A DNA stretch of 64,000 bases from the NCBI GenBank assembly GCA_963665525.1, contig OY762280.1, positions 4,526,001 to 4,590,000 of the forward strand, read 5' to 3'. Every line of letters starts with the position of its first letter. Positions within the stretch are counted from its first letter, which is position 1. Source of the DNA: UBA12077 sp963665525 (GTDB taxonomy: Bacteria; Bacteroidota; Bacteroidia; Bacteroidales; UBA12077). Below are positions 37,520 to 46,000 of this stretch, piece after piece. A program made the position numbers and the translations under genes. The notes under the pieces are model-generated. The model saw only the letters and a program-made list of their open reading frames with translations, had not been told where the DNA came from and searched no databases.

Positions 37520-38296
37520 ATGTTGAATACTAATTTAATCGAGATAAAAAGCTTCTTAGACGAAAAGGCTGAGAAGTATAATAGTCCTGATTTTATAGAT
37601 ACAGATCCGGTTCAGATTCCTCATTTATTTACAACGAAGGAAGATATCGAAATTGCAGCTTTTTTTGCATCTACTATTGCATGGGGGCAGCGTACAACGA
37701 TTATAAAAAATATGCAAAAATTAATTGCATTAATGGATCATTCTCCGTTCGAATTTGTAATGAATAGTACGCTTAAAGATTTGGATAGATTAAGCTATTT
37801 TAAACATCGAACTTTTAATGGTGACGATTGTAAGTTTTTTGTACAATCGCTTAGAAATATATATGTAAATCATTCAGGATTGGGTGATTTATTTGAAAAA
37901 TTGTATGTTGATACAAAAAGTATTTTTAAAACTTTAGTTGGTTTTAGAGAAGTATTTTTTGAGATTGATCATCCTGAAAGAACACAAAAACATGTATCGA
38001 ATGTTTTAAAAGGAGCATCGGCAAAGCGATTAAATATGTTTTTAAGGTGGATGATACGTAAGGATAATAATGGAGTTGATTTTGGAATGTGGGATAAGAT
38101 ACCTGCTTCCGCTATCTATTTACCATTAGATGTGCACACAGGAAATGTTGGACGTAAATTGGGATTATTAAAAAGGAAACAAAATGATTGGAAAGCAGTA
38201 GAGGAGATTACCAATATTTTGAAGAAATTTGATCCATCAGATCCTATAAAATATGATTTTGCCTTATTTGGATTAGGAGTTTTTGAAAAGTTTTAA
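37520..38296 (+). CDS. TIGR02757 family protein (DUF2400)
   Basis: About 258 residues. I place the start at the ATG at 37520 (MLNTNLIEIKSFLDE), 4 bases after the lolD stop; an ATG at 37499 would overlap lolD and add seven unlikely residues. Family wording: TDPVQIPHLFTTKEDIEIAAFFASTIAWGQR split over residues ~25-55, MFLRWMIRKD and AIYLPLDVHTGNVGRKLGL. The family is conserved in Bacteroidota; a helix-hairpin-helix DNA-glycosylase-like fold has been suggested by domain architecture, but the reaction is unknown. Confidence 0.85.
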   Translation: MLNTNLIEIKSFLDEKAEKYNSPDFIDTDPVQIPHLFTTKEDIEIAAFFASTIAWGQRTTIIKNMQKLIALMDHSPFEFVMNSTLKDLDRLSYFKHRTFNGDDCKFFVQSLRNIYVNHSGLGDLFEKLYVDTKSIFKTLVGFREVFFEIDHPERTQKHVSNVLKGASAKRLNMFLRWMIRKDNNGVDFGMWDKIPASAIYLPLDVHTGNVGRKLGLLKRKQNDWKAVEEITNILKKFDPSDPIKYDFALFGLGVFEKF

Positions 38297-38299
38297 ATC

Positions 38300-39013
38300 A
38301 TGCCAAATAACTATTTTAAATTTAAGCAATTTGCAGTTTATCAAGATCAATGTGCCATGAAAGTGGGTACCGATGGTGTTCTGCTAGGAGCATGGGTAGA
38401 TTGTGAAAAAGCAAAATCAATATTAGATATTGGAACAGGAACAGGACTGATTTCATTAATGCTAGCTCAGAGATCTTCTGCCTTTATTGATGCGGTAGAA
38501 ATTGATCAACAAGCATGTGATCAGGCCAAAGAAAATGTGAAGAAATCATTGTGGAAAGACAGAATTGAAATCTTACATTCCTCATTTCAAGAATATTATA
38601 AATCTACAAATAAGAAATATGATCTGATTGTTTCAAATCCTCCTTATTTTCAAAATTCATTGCTTGCTCCAGATAAGAAACGAACCGATGCCCGTCATAA
38701 TTCGAATTTGCAATTGGAAGACTTAATGAGTGGTTCCTTAAAGTTACTGAATGATGATGGTATTTTAGGTGTGATTCTTCCATATCTGGAAGGTAATATG
38801 TTTATTTTAAAAGCATCAGAATTTGGTTTGTATTGTGTGCGTCAAACTAAAGTTTTGCCTAATCCGGGGAAACAGCCTAAAAGATTATTGCTTGAATTTT
38901 CGAGAAATAAAAAGCCGCTCATTGAGCAAGAATTAATTATTGAACTCAACAAGCGGCATGAATATTCTGAAGCTTATAAAAATCTTACCAAAGATTTTTA
39001 TCTGGCTTTTTAG
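38300..39013 (+). CDS. tRNA1(Val) A37 N6-methyltransferase-like enzyme
   Basis: A 237-residue class I SAM-dependent methyltransferase. Motif I is LDIGTGTGLISLMLA; motif IV is IVSNPPYFQNS, where NPPY indicates N6-adenine methylation. The N-terminal FKQFAVYQDQCAMKVGTDG is typical of TrmN6/YfiC, which methylates A37 in tRNA1(Val). It is 3 bases after the previous gene, last in the tatA operon, and its stop overlaps the stop of the convergent gene by a few bases. Confidence 0.88.
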   Translation: MPNNYFKFKQFAVYQDQCAMKVGTDGVLLGAWVDCEKAKSILDIGTGTGLISLMLAQRSSAFIDAVEIDQQACDQAKENVKKSLWKDRIEILHSSFQEYYKSTNKKYDLIVSNPPYFQNSLLAPDKKRTDARHNSNLQLEDLMSGSLKLLNDDGILGVILPYLEGNMFILKASEFGLYCVRQTKVLPNPGKQPKRLLLEFSRNKKPLIEQELIIELNKRHEYSEAYKNLTKDFYLAF

Positions 39014-40347
39014 TCTAAGTCTATTTCTTCTTCAACGAATACAATACCATATTCTTCTAGCTCTTTAAGAACTGGTTCGTAAACATCTTTCATTGTAGGA
39101 ACAATAACTCCTTTTTGATTAATTACACCTGTAAGGAAAAGTTTAGTTGCAATTGCAACTGGAATACCAACTGTAATTGACATAGCTGTGTGAACTTGAT
39201 CTTTACCTTCTACATATAATGAAGATGTAATACGTTTAGTTTTTCCATTTAGTTTATAATCAAACTGGTGTTGCATTACAATCATATCCTTATCTTCAGG
39301 ACCTAAAGCCCATTTTTCTTCTAATAATTTCTGAAGAATTTGTGCTGGAGTTGCTTCAGGCATTCCAATCTTAACATCATCAAAAATACCAAGCCATTTT
39401 AGGCGACTCATTGATTCTGAATCCATGCTAATACCTACATAGTTACAAAGTTTCTGCTCAATAGAATCTTGTTCATCGTATGGTAAGAACATATTAATAA
39501 ATTCTCTGTATGTTAATTCTTCAGAATTTTTAACCTGATAAGTGTCATCAGTAGCACCTAACTGAACAAAAACATTCCATGCCTCTCCATAACCAGGGCG
39601 ACGAAGAGTTCCTCTTAATAATGTTGGGATATCTTCTAATCCATATGTTTCTCGATAACTTAAAGAATCGCGATTTGGGTACATTTCAAATTCACCAACA
39701 TCTAAAACTGTCATTTTCTCAGTTCTTCTGAATAATTGATGATAAGGAACATATTTATATTTACCATGATCAATGTATTGAGCAACCGATTGACCTGCAA
39801 CTACAACGTTTCTTGGATTCCAGGTAAATTTATAGTTCCAAGGGTTGTTATCATATTCAGGGGCTACTAAACCTCCTGTACTAGATTTAAAAGATAACAT
39901 TTCACCACCTTTGGCTTTAATCTCATCGATAACTTTCATTGCCGACATATGATCAATCCCTGGATCAACGCCAATTTCGTTAAGCAATAACAAGTTTTTT
40001 TCAATTGCTTGATCATTTAATGCTTTTACTTCGTTTGAAACATACGATGCAGTGATCATATGTTTTCCAAATTCAACACAACGTTCTGCTACTAAATGAT
40101 GAAAACGTGCTGGTAGCATTGAAATAACAACATCAGCATTTTGAATTTCTTCTATTCTTTGTTGCTCGTTGAAAACATTAAATTCGAAAGCTTCGCCATT
40201 TTCGTGATTGTCGATTTTTTTATTGGCAACTTCTAAAGACATATCGCCAACACGGATTTTCCAATCATATTTTCCTGAATTGTCAAGTAAATATTTTATC
40301 AAACTCGATGATGATAACCCTGCTCCAAGAATTAGTATTTTCTTCAT
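39010..40347 (-). CDS. Saccharopine-dehydrogenase-like NAD(P) oxidoreductase
   Basis: A 445-residue enzyme with an N-terminal Rossmann fold (ILILGAGLSSSSLIKYL), the second strand region ISMLPARFHHLVAERC, a catalytic-domain segment LLNEIGVDPGIDHMSAMKVI and a C-terminal saccharopine-dehydrogenase domain. The family includes saccharopine reductase, carboxynorspermidine synthase and lysine/2-aminoadipate enzymes; the substrate cannot be fixed from sequence alone. The gene ends by overlapping the last 4 bases of the trmN6-like gene on the other strand. Just upstream, GACTAAC (40363-40369) and GTTAGTC (40384-40390) form a short dyad that may be a leader hairpin or operator. Confidence 0.85.
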   Translation of the reverse strand: MKKILILGAGLSSSSLIKYLLDNSGKYDWKIRVGDMSLEVANKKIDNHENGEAFEFNVFNEQQRIEEIQNADVVISMLPARFHHLVAERCVEFGKHMITASYVSNEVKALNDQAIEKNLLLLNEIGVDPGIDHMSAMKVIDEIKAKGGEMLSFKSSTGGLVAPEYDNNPWNYKFTWNPRNVVVAGQSVAQYIDHGKYKYVPYHQLFRRTEKMTVLDVGEFEMYPNRDSLSYRETYGLEDIPTLLRGTLRRPGYGEAWNVFVQLGATDDTYQVKNSEELTYREFINMFLPYDEQDSIEQKLCNYVGISMDSESMSRLKWLGIFDDVKIGMPEATPAQILQKLLEEKWALGPEDKDMIVMQHQFDYKLNGKTKRITSSLYVEGKDQVHTAMSITVGIPVAIATKLFLTGVINQKGVIVPTMKDVYEPVLKELEEYGIVFVEEEIDLD

Positions 40348-40623
40348 ATGGTTAAAAATTGTGACTAACTTATTACTATTATGGTTAGTCTGTTTTTTAC
40401 ACGTGTTTTTTATTTAAATAATTATAATTCGATGTGCTAATGTAAAATTATATTTGAATAAGAAAAATGGTTTTAATCAGTTTTTAAAAAAGATTTAAAA
40501 ATAAAACAGACGTGAAGTTACAAAGTTTTGATTATAAACTAAAAATGGATACAATTAAAATGTTTTCTAATTTTAATAATGTTTTTATGATTGTCCCAAA
40601 GCAATATTTAAACGAGAATATAT

Positions 40624-40653
40624 TTTGTTTTTAATAAAAAGTTTTTATTTTAG
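40624..40653 (+). promoter_or_regulatory. Candidate promoter of an orphan small transcript
   Basis: TTTG at 40624-40627, an 18-base spacer, then TATTTTAG at 40646-40653, one mismatch from TAnnTTTG, followed by CGCC. The 18-base spacer equals that of the two tRNA promoters in this window. Confidence 0.4.
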
Positions 40654-40657
40654 CGCC

Positions 40658-40735
40658 AACGAAAAAATTAACCCCTAAAAAATTTACCAAAAAAATGATA
40701 AATTTTTATATCCCTGCATGACAGGGATTTTTTTA
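40658..40735 (+). ncRNA. Candidate small RNA or mutS leader, ends in a terminator
   Basis: A ~78-base stretch with no credible ORF has two hairpins: AAAAATTTA (40678-40686) with TAAATTTTT (40699-40707), then ATCCCTG (40710-40716) with CAGGGAT (40722-40728) followed by a T run. The start is set by the candidate promoter. No known RNA family is recognised. It could instead be a terminator that attenuates reading into mutS, which starts 150 bases further on. Confidence 0.4.
40710..40735 (+). terminator. Rho-independent terminator with no upstream gene on its strand
   Basis: ATCCCTG (40710-40716), 5-base loop, CAGGGAT (40722-40728), then seven or more T. The nearest plus-strand gene ends at 39013, about 1.7 kb upstream, so it must end some other transcript. 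Confidence 0.75.
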
Positions 40736-40884
40736 TTCCCCAAAGTTTAAGATTTCAAGCAGTATTTTATTTTATTATATTCATTTGATTTATGATAAAC
40801 TGTTAATAAATCAATTAGTGATTTATTGAAAAGTATATGATTAATCTTAATTTTGTTGGAACTGAAAATTAAATTGCAATAGAT

Positions 40885-43503
40885 TTGGCGGAAAAGAAAA
40901 AATATGCGGAAACCCCGCTAATGAAACAGTACTATCAGATTAAGAGTAAGCATCCTGATGCTATCTTGTTATTTCGTGTAGGTGATTTTTATGAGACTTT
41001 TGGAGAAGATGCCATTAAAGCAGCTGAAATTCTTGGAATTACATTGACTAAACGTGCCAATGGATCTGCTTCGTTTGTTGAGTTAGCTGGAGTACCTTAT
41101 CATGCATTAGATACCTATCTGCCAAAATTAGTCAGGGCAGGGCAACGAGTTGCTATTTGTGAGCAATTGGAAGATCCTAAAAAGACAAAAACGATTGTTA
41201 AGCGTGGAGTTACAGAAATGGTTACTCCGGGAGTATCTTTAAATGATAATGTTCTGGAACACCGTGAAAATAATTTCCTGGCATCTGTGCATTTAGAAAA
41301 ATCTGCAGCAGGTGTTGCATTTTTGGACATATCAACCGGTGAATTTTTAACTGCAGAAGGGAGTTTCGATTATATCGATAAATTACTAAATAGTTTCCAG
41401 CCTAAGGAAGTTCTTTTTGAAAGAAGTAAACAACAGCAGTTTAAGGAAATATTTGGAGAAAAATTCTATACCTATAAACTAGATGATTGGGTATTTACAC
41501 AGGAGAATGCCAAAGATAAGTTGTTAAAACGATTTCAAACATCATCGTTAAAAGGTTTTGGAGTACAAAACTTACAATATGGAATTATCGCTGCAGGATC
41601 AATATTGCAGTATCTTGAAATAACTCAGCATGAGAAATTACAACATGTTTCTACTCTTTCAAGAATCGAAGAAGATCATTATGTTTGGTTAGATAAATTT
41701 ACAATTCGCAATCTGGAATTGTTTTTCTCCTTAAATGAAGGAGCTAAAACATTGGTTGATATCATTGATCGGACCATATCTCCAATGGGCGCAAGGTTAC
41801 TGAAACGTTGGGTTGCTCTTCCATTAAAAGACGAAAAGCCGATTAAAGAACGCCTGGATGTGGTTGATTTTCTTTTAAAAGATCTTGATTTTAAAGAATT
41901 ATTAGCCGAGCATATTAAAGAAATTGGTGATTTAGAAAGAATTATATCAAAAGTTGCAACAGGTAGAGTGAACCCTCGAGAGGTTGTTCAGCTAAAACAT
42001 GCATTAACTGCCATTGAACCTATTAAAAATGCATGCTTGAATTCGGATAGTGAAGCATTAAAGAAAATAGGTGATCAATTAAATCCTTGTTTAAATATCA
42101 GGGATCGAATTGAGAAAGAAATATTTCCGGATCCTCCAGCTTTATTGAGTAAGGGGAATTACATTGCTGGAGGAGTTTCTGCCGATCTGGATGAATATCG
42201 TAAATTGGCATATTCGGGTAAAGATTATTTAGTTCAGATTCAACAGCGCGAAATTGAACGAACAGGTATTCCTTCTTTAAAAATCAGTTTTAATAATGTT
42301 TTTGGTTATTACATTGAGGTAAGAAATACACATAAAGATAAAGTGCCGCCGGAATGGATTCGTAAACAAACTTTAGTGAGTGCAGAGAGGTATATCACTG
42401 AAGAACTAAAGGAGTATGAGGTAAAAATTCTTGGAGCGGAAGAAAAAGCTCTTGAGTTAGAGCAAAAATTGTTTTTTAATCTCGTTACAAGTTTAGAGGA
42501 TTATATTTCGGCAATTCAGTTAAATGCATCCTTAATTGCTAAGTTAGATTGTTTACTGTCTTTGGCTGTAGTTGCAACTGAAAACAAATATGTACGTCCT
42601 GAAATTAACGATTCAGAAATTATTGATATAAAAGATGGCCGCCATCCGGTAATAGAAAAAATGTTACCGATAGATGAATCATATATTGAGAATGATGTGT
42701 ATTTGGATAACGATCAGCAACAAATTATTGTTATAACAGGGCCTAATATGTCGGGTAAATCGGCCCTGCTTCGACAAACAGCTTTGATTGTTTTATTAGC
42801 ACAGATAGGAAGTTATGTTCCAGCATCATCGGCTAAAATAGGTTTAGTTGATAAGATCTTTACCCGTGTGGGGGCCTCAGATAATATTTCTTTGGGAGAA
42901 TCAACTTTTATGGTTGAAATGCACGAGGCTGCCAGTATTTTGAATAATTTATCTCCAAGAAGTTTAATTCTTTTAGATGAAATTGGTCGAGGAACAAGCA
43001 CCTATGATGGAATATCCATTGCCTGGGCCATGGCAGAATATATTCATGAGCATCCAACAGCAAAAGCGAAGACCCTTTTTGCAACACATTATCATGAGTT
43101 GAATGAAATGGAAAAGTCATTCAATAGAATAAAAAATTATAATGTCTCGGTAAAAGAGTTGGATGATAAAGTAATATTTCTTCGCAAATTGAAGCGGGGA
43201 GGAAGTGAACATAGTTTTGGTATTCATGTGGCTCAAATGGCAGGAATGCCAAAGAGCGTTGTCAATAGAGCGAATGAAATATTGAAAGATCTTGAGAAAT
43301 CGGAGCAAAAAGAATCTTTGGCAAAACCGGTAGGAGAGATTGCTCAACATCGTGAAGGATTACAAACAACCATTTTTCAGTTAGACGATCCGGTGTTAAA
43401 ACAAATACGCGATGAAATCAATAATCTTGATATTAATAATTTAACTCCAATGGAAGCATTGAATAAGTTGAATGATATTAAGAAGCACATAGGTTTGAAA
43501 TAA
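40885..43503 (+). CDS. mutS: DNA mismatch repair protein MutS
   Basis: An 872-residue mismatch-binding ATPase. The TTG start gives MAEKKKYAETPLMKQYYQIK. The mismatch-reading motif is VGDFYETFGEDA near residues 32-43. The ATPase has Walker A TGPNMSGKSALLRQ (~616-629), Walker B LILLDEIGRGTSTYDG and FATHYHEL. Length and domain order are those of MutS1, and no Smr endonuclease domain is present, so it is not MutS2. It works with MutL, which is not encoded here. The gene appears monocistronic and is followed by the tRNA-Gly/tRNA-Leu unit. Confidence 0.97.
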   Translation: MAEKKKYAETPLMKQYYQIKSKHPDAILLFRVGDFYETFGEDAIKAAEILGITLTKRANGSASFVELAGVPYHALDTYLPKLVRAGQRVAICEQLEDPKKTKTIVKRGVTEMVTPGVSLNDNVLEHRENNFLASVHLEKSAAGVAFLDISTGEFLTAEGSFDYIDKLLNSFQPKEVLFERSKQQQFKEIFGEKFYTYKLDDWVFTQENAKDKLLKRFQTSSLKGFGVQNLQYGIIAAGSILQYLEITQHEKLQHVSTLSRIEEDHYVWLDKFTIRNLELFFSLNEGAKTLVDIIDRTISPMGARLLKRWVALPLKDEKPIKERLDVVDFLLKDLDFKELLAEHIKEIGDLERIISKVATGRVNPREVVQLKHALTAIEPIKNACLNSDSEALKKIGDQLNPCLNIRDRIEKEIFPDPPALLSKGNYIAGGVSADLDEYRKLAYSGKDYLVQIQQREIERTGIPSLKISFNNVFGYYIEVRNTHKDKVPPEWIRKQTLVSAERYITEELKEYEVKILGAEEKALELEQKLFFNLVTSLEDYISAIQLNASLIAKLDCLLSLAVVATENKYVRPEINDSEIIDIKDGRHPVIEKMLPIDESYIENDVYLDNDQQQIIVITGPNMSGKSALLRQTALIVLLAQIGSYVPASSAKIGLVDKIFTRVGASDNISLGESTFMVEMHEAASILNNLSPRSLILLDEIGRGTSTYDGISIAWAMAEYIHEHPTAKAKTLFATHYHELNEMEKSFNRIKNYNVSVKELDDKVIFLRKLKRGGSEHSFGIHVAQMAGMPKSVVNRANEILKDLEKSEQKESLAKPVGEIAQHREGLQTTIFQLDDPVLKQIRDEINNLDINNLTPMEALNKLNDIKKHIGLK

Positions 43504-43541
43504 TTTTCAAAAAAAAACTGTAAGATTTTTTAAAATTATTT

Positions 43542-43571
43542 TTTGCAGAACAAAAAAAATAAATATATTTG
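43542..43571 (+). promoter_or_regulatory. Promoter of the tRNA-Gly/tRNA-Leu unit
   Basis: TTTG at 43542-43545, 18-base spacer, TATATTTG at 43564-43571 followed by CATC. This is a full match to the Bacteroidota consensus and has the same layout as the tRNA-Phe promoter. Confidence 0.75.
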
Positions 43572-43616
43572 CATCCGCTAAACGCAAGAATAGCAAGAGT
43601 ACTTAAACAAAATTAT

Positions 43617-43692
<76 letters not shown>

Positions 43693-43697
43693 GTCAT

Positions 43698-43782
43698 GCC
43701 CAGGTGGCGGAATTGGTAGACGCGCTGGACTTAAAATCCAGTGACCATTTTGGTTGTGCGGGTTCAAGTCCCGCCCTGGGTA
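43698..43782 (+). tRNA. tRNA-Leu (TAA)
   Basis: A class II tRNA of 85 bases. The acceptor GCCCAGG pairs with CCTGGGT, the anticodon stem is CTGGA/TCCAG with loop CTTAAAA (anticodon TAA), there is a long variable arm, and the T-arm is GCGGG-TTCAAGT-CCCGC. The CCA end is not encoded. Confidence 0.96.
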
Positions 43783-43788
43783 CAGATT

Positions 43789-43826
43789 AAAGCCTTCAAA
43801 ATTAATATTTTGAAGGCTTTTTCTTT
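43789..43826 (+). terminator. Terminator after the tRNA-Gly/tRNA-Leu unit
   Basis: A perfect 14-base stem (AAAGCCTTCAAAAT at 43789-43802 with ATTTTGAAGGCTTT at 43807-43820), a 4-base loop and a T-rich tail. From 43827 to the next gene's promoter near 44116 (about 290 bases) I see no gene or clear structure. Confidence 0.93.
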
Positions 43827-44115
43827 TTACAAGAAACAAATAGGTAACAAATATCTAAAAAGCTCTACTTATCATTGTATCTAATATACATTTCGTGGAT
43901 TTCAAGCACTAACCTTTTAGTACTACCAAAGATTCTAATTCTATTTAAATCTTAATTTAATCTTTTTGATTTTCCATTACTTTATGAATATTCTTATTAG
44001 CTCATGTTGCTTCTTTCAAGTCTGGTTCATTTCTTATAGAATGAATTATACCTTTATATCAATTTAAAATTTATGAAGATAAATAGATAAGTTTTACATT
44101 GAGTATTCAAATTTG

Positions 44116-44141
44116 TATTTTTGTGTAAAAATTACAATAAT
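44116..44141 (+). promoter_or_regulatory. Operator 1 and -7 box upstream of the NrtR-like gene
   Basis: A -7 box TATTTTTG (44116-44123) overlaps the left half of a dyad: TTTTGTGT (44119-44126), a 7-base spacer, ACAATAAT (44134-44141). It is the weakest of three related dyads in this cassette but keeps the TTGTGT-N7-ACA core. It ends one base before the ATG at 44143, so a bound repressor would cover the promoter and start. Confidence 0.55.
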
Positions 44142-44142
44142 T

Positions 44143-44829
44143 ATGAGTAAGAATCAGGACGTATCTTTAGCTGTTGATGCTGTGGTATTTGGATATGAAA
44201 AAAGTATTGGATTATCTATATTATTAATTAAGAGAAAATATCAACCCTTTAAACAGAAATGGGCATTACCTGGTGGATATGTAAGAAATGATGAAAACTT
44301 AGAACAAGCAGTTTTAAGGGAGTTAGAAGAAGAATCAGGAGTACGGTTAAATTATATGGAGCAACTATTTTCTTTTGGAGATGTAAAAAGAGATCCCAGA
44401 AAGAGAGTAGTTACAATAGCATATTTAGGCTTAGTTAAACAAGATGATTTTATGTTACATGCTAGCACAGATGCCGAAGATGTAGCTTGGTTTAATATTA
44501 AAGAACTTCCTGAATTAGGTTTTGATCATAAAGACATCTTGGATTTAGGCCTTAAAAGGCTAAAAGGGAAAGTTACGTATGCTCCAATTGGATTTGAATT
44601 GTTGAATGAGAAATTTCCTTTTTCTGATTTAGAAAGGTTATATTCTATTCTATTAGATAAAGAAATAGACCGACGTAATTTCAAAAAGAAAATTATGAAA
44701 TTTGGGTTTATAGATGAACTTGATGAAATAGCAAAAGGAGAAAATGCAGGTCGACCTGGCAAGTATTATACTTTCAATAAGAAAAGATATAACGAACTTC
44801 AAGTAACAGGTTTTGGTTTTGAGTTATAA
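44143..44829 (+). CDS. NrtR-type regulator: Nudix domain plus winged helix
   Basis: A 228-residue protein. I start it at ATG 44143 (MSKNQDVSLAVDAV); a TTG at 44113 would put the promoter inside the gene. Residues ~8-140 form a Nudix domain with a complete Nudix box (GYVRNDENLEQAVLRELEEE then SGV). Residues ~150-228 form the winged helix of NrtR regulators (APIGFELLNEKFPFSDLERL, then GRPGKYYTFNKKRY). NrtR repressors control NAD metabolism or sugar genes and respond to ADP-ribose-like ligands. With an intact box it may also hydrolyse a nucleotide. It probably represses itself and the two downstream genes, one of which is NAD-kinase-like. Confidence 0.85.
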   Translation: MSKNQDVSLAVDAVVFGYEKSIGLSILLIKRKYQPFKQKWALPGGYVRNDENLEQAVLRELEEESGVRLNYMEQLFSFGDVKRDPRKRVVTIAYLGLVKQDDFMLHASTDAEDVAWFNIKELPELGFDHKDILDLGLKRLKGKVTYAPIGFELLNEKFPFSDLERLYSILLDKEIDRRNFKKKIMKFGFIDELDEIAKGENAGRPGKYYTFNKKRYNELQVTGFGFEL

Positions 44830-44872
44830 ATAAAACTTTCAGTAAATCAGTGCTATAGAAAATATAATTGAT

Positions 44873-44949
44873 AATTGTGTAAAAAAGACGCAAATATATT
44901 TGGATTAGATATTTATTTAGTTTTATATTTGTGTAAGAAAAACACAAAT
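44873..44949 (+). promoter_or_regulatory. Operators 2 and 3 with two -7 boxes upstream of the SPFH gene
   Basis: Operator 2: AATTGTGT (44873-44880), 7-base spacer, ACGCAAAT (44888-44895). Operator 3: ATTTGTGT (44927-44934), 7-base spacer, ACACAAAT (44942-44949), a perfect dyad with 8-base arms. TATATTTG boxes at 44895-44902 and 44924-44931 touch or overlap these sites; a TTTG at 44899-44902 lies 21 bases before the second box. The shared 8-7-8 design with operator 1 indicates one regulator, most simply the NrtR-type protein encoded just upstream. Confidence 0.7.
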
Positions 44950-44970
44950 TGTTAATTAAATCTAAAAGTT

Positions 44971-45999
44971 ATGTTTGGAGTTAAGTATATTAAATTTGAT
45001 CCTATGCAGTATGTGGTGCATACTCAAAAAGGAAAAGTAAAAAGAAAAGGTAAAGGTTTAAGTTTCTATTATTGGTTACCTAACAGTTCAATAATGGCTA
45101 TCCCATTAGCAAGCAAAGACCTTCCTTTTATTTTTAATGTTACAACCTCTGATTATCAACTGATAACCGTTCAAGGTCAGATTGTTTACAAAATATCTGA
45201 ACCTGATACTCTAGCTGAAGCATTGGATTTCACTGTTAATGATAGAAAAAAATACTTAAAAGATGATTTTGAGAAACTTGATAAAAGAATTATAAGTGAA
45301 GTCCAAAATGCCACGATTAAACAGGCTAATGCTGTTGAATTAAAGAGTGCATTGTCGAGTGTAAATAAGTTTGAGCAAGAAGTTTTTGCTGATCTCATAA
45401 ATTCTGAATCAATTATCTTACTGGGAGTTCAGATATTAGGAGTTAAAGTTTTAGGAATTAGTCCAACTCCTGAAATGGCTAAAACTTTAGAGGCTGAAAC
45501 AAGGGAGAAGATATTACAAGAAGCGGATTTAGCAATTTATGAAAGAAGAAATTTTTCAGTTGAACAAGAAAGAAAGATTAAGGAAAGTGAATTAAATACT
45601 GAGATAGCGATTGAAGAAAAGCAAAAGCAAATAGAGGTACAAAAAATGCAAACAGACCTAGTTAAACAGGAAAACGATGAAAAGATTAGAGAACTAAAGG
45701 TGCAAGCTGATATAAAGATTGAAAAGGAGAAAGAGAATCTGGTAAAAATGCAAGTTGAGAATGATAGGAAGATGGTAGAGATTGAAAGGCTTAAAATGGA
45801 ATCTGTTATAGAGCCATTAAAGAAGCTGGACTGGAGAAGCATGATGGTGCTCGGTAACAATTCTTCTGATGCCAAAACAAATATTGCCTTAGCTTTCAGA
45901 GAACTAGCCGAGAATGCAGGAAAGATTGGCACGTTAAATATTACTCCTGATTTATTAGAGAATTTACTTGATAAGAATATAATAGAAAAAGCATCATAA
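44971..45999 (+). CDS. SPFH/Band 7 domain protein
   Basis: A 342-residue protein. Residues ~1-175 are a Band 7/SPFH domain (YVVHTQKGKVKRKGKG, VTTSDYQLITVQGQIVYKIS, LGVQILGVKVLGISPTPEMA). Residues ~185-285 are a long charged coiled coil (KIRELKVQADIKIEKEKENL). The rest is a short helical tail. There is no clear transmembrane helix, unlike HflK/HflC or flotillins, so membrane contact would be peripheral. SPFH proteins build membrane-bound scaffolds. It is followed after one base by the NAD-kinase-like gene, so the two are translated together. Confidence 0.88.
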   Translation: MFGVKYIKFDPMQYVVHTQKGKVKRKGKGLSFYYWLPNSSIMAIPLASKDLPFIFNVTTSDYQLITVQGQIVYKISEPDTLAEALDFTVNDRKKYLKDDFEKLDKRIISEVQNATIKQANAVELKSALSSVNKFEQEVFADLINSESIILLGVQILGVKVLGISPTPEMAKTLEAETREKILQEADLAIYERRNFSVEQERKIKESELNTEIAIEEKQKQIEVQKMQTDLVKQENDEKIRELKVQADIKIEKEKENLVKMQVENDRKMVEIERLKMESVIEPLKKLDWRSMMVLGNNSSDAKTNIALAFRELAENAGKIGTLNITPDLLENLLDKNIIEKAS

Positions 46000-46000
46000 A

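Larger units (their letters stand above)
40348..40884. other. 537-base divergent intergenic region
   Basis: Between the saccharopine-dehydrogenase-like gene and mutS. It holds a short dyad near 40363-40390, a long AT-rich stretch without genes, and the promoter-like and terminator-like pair described as a possible small RNA at about 40624-40735. From 40736 to 40884 I see no further structure. Confidence 0.7.
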
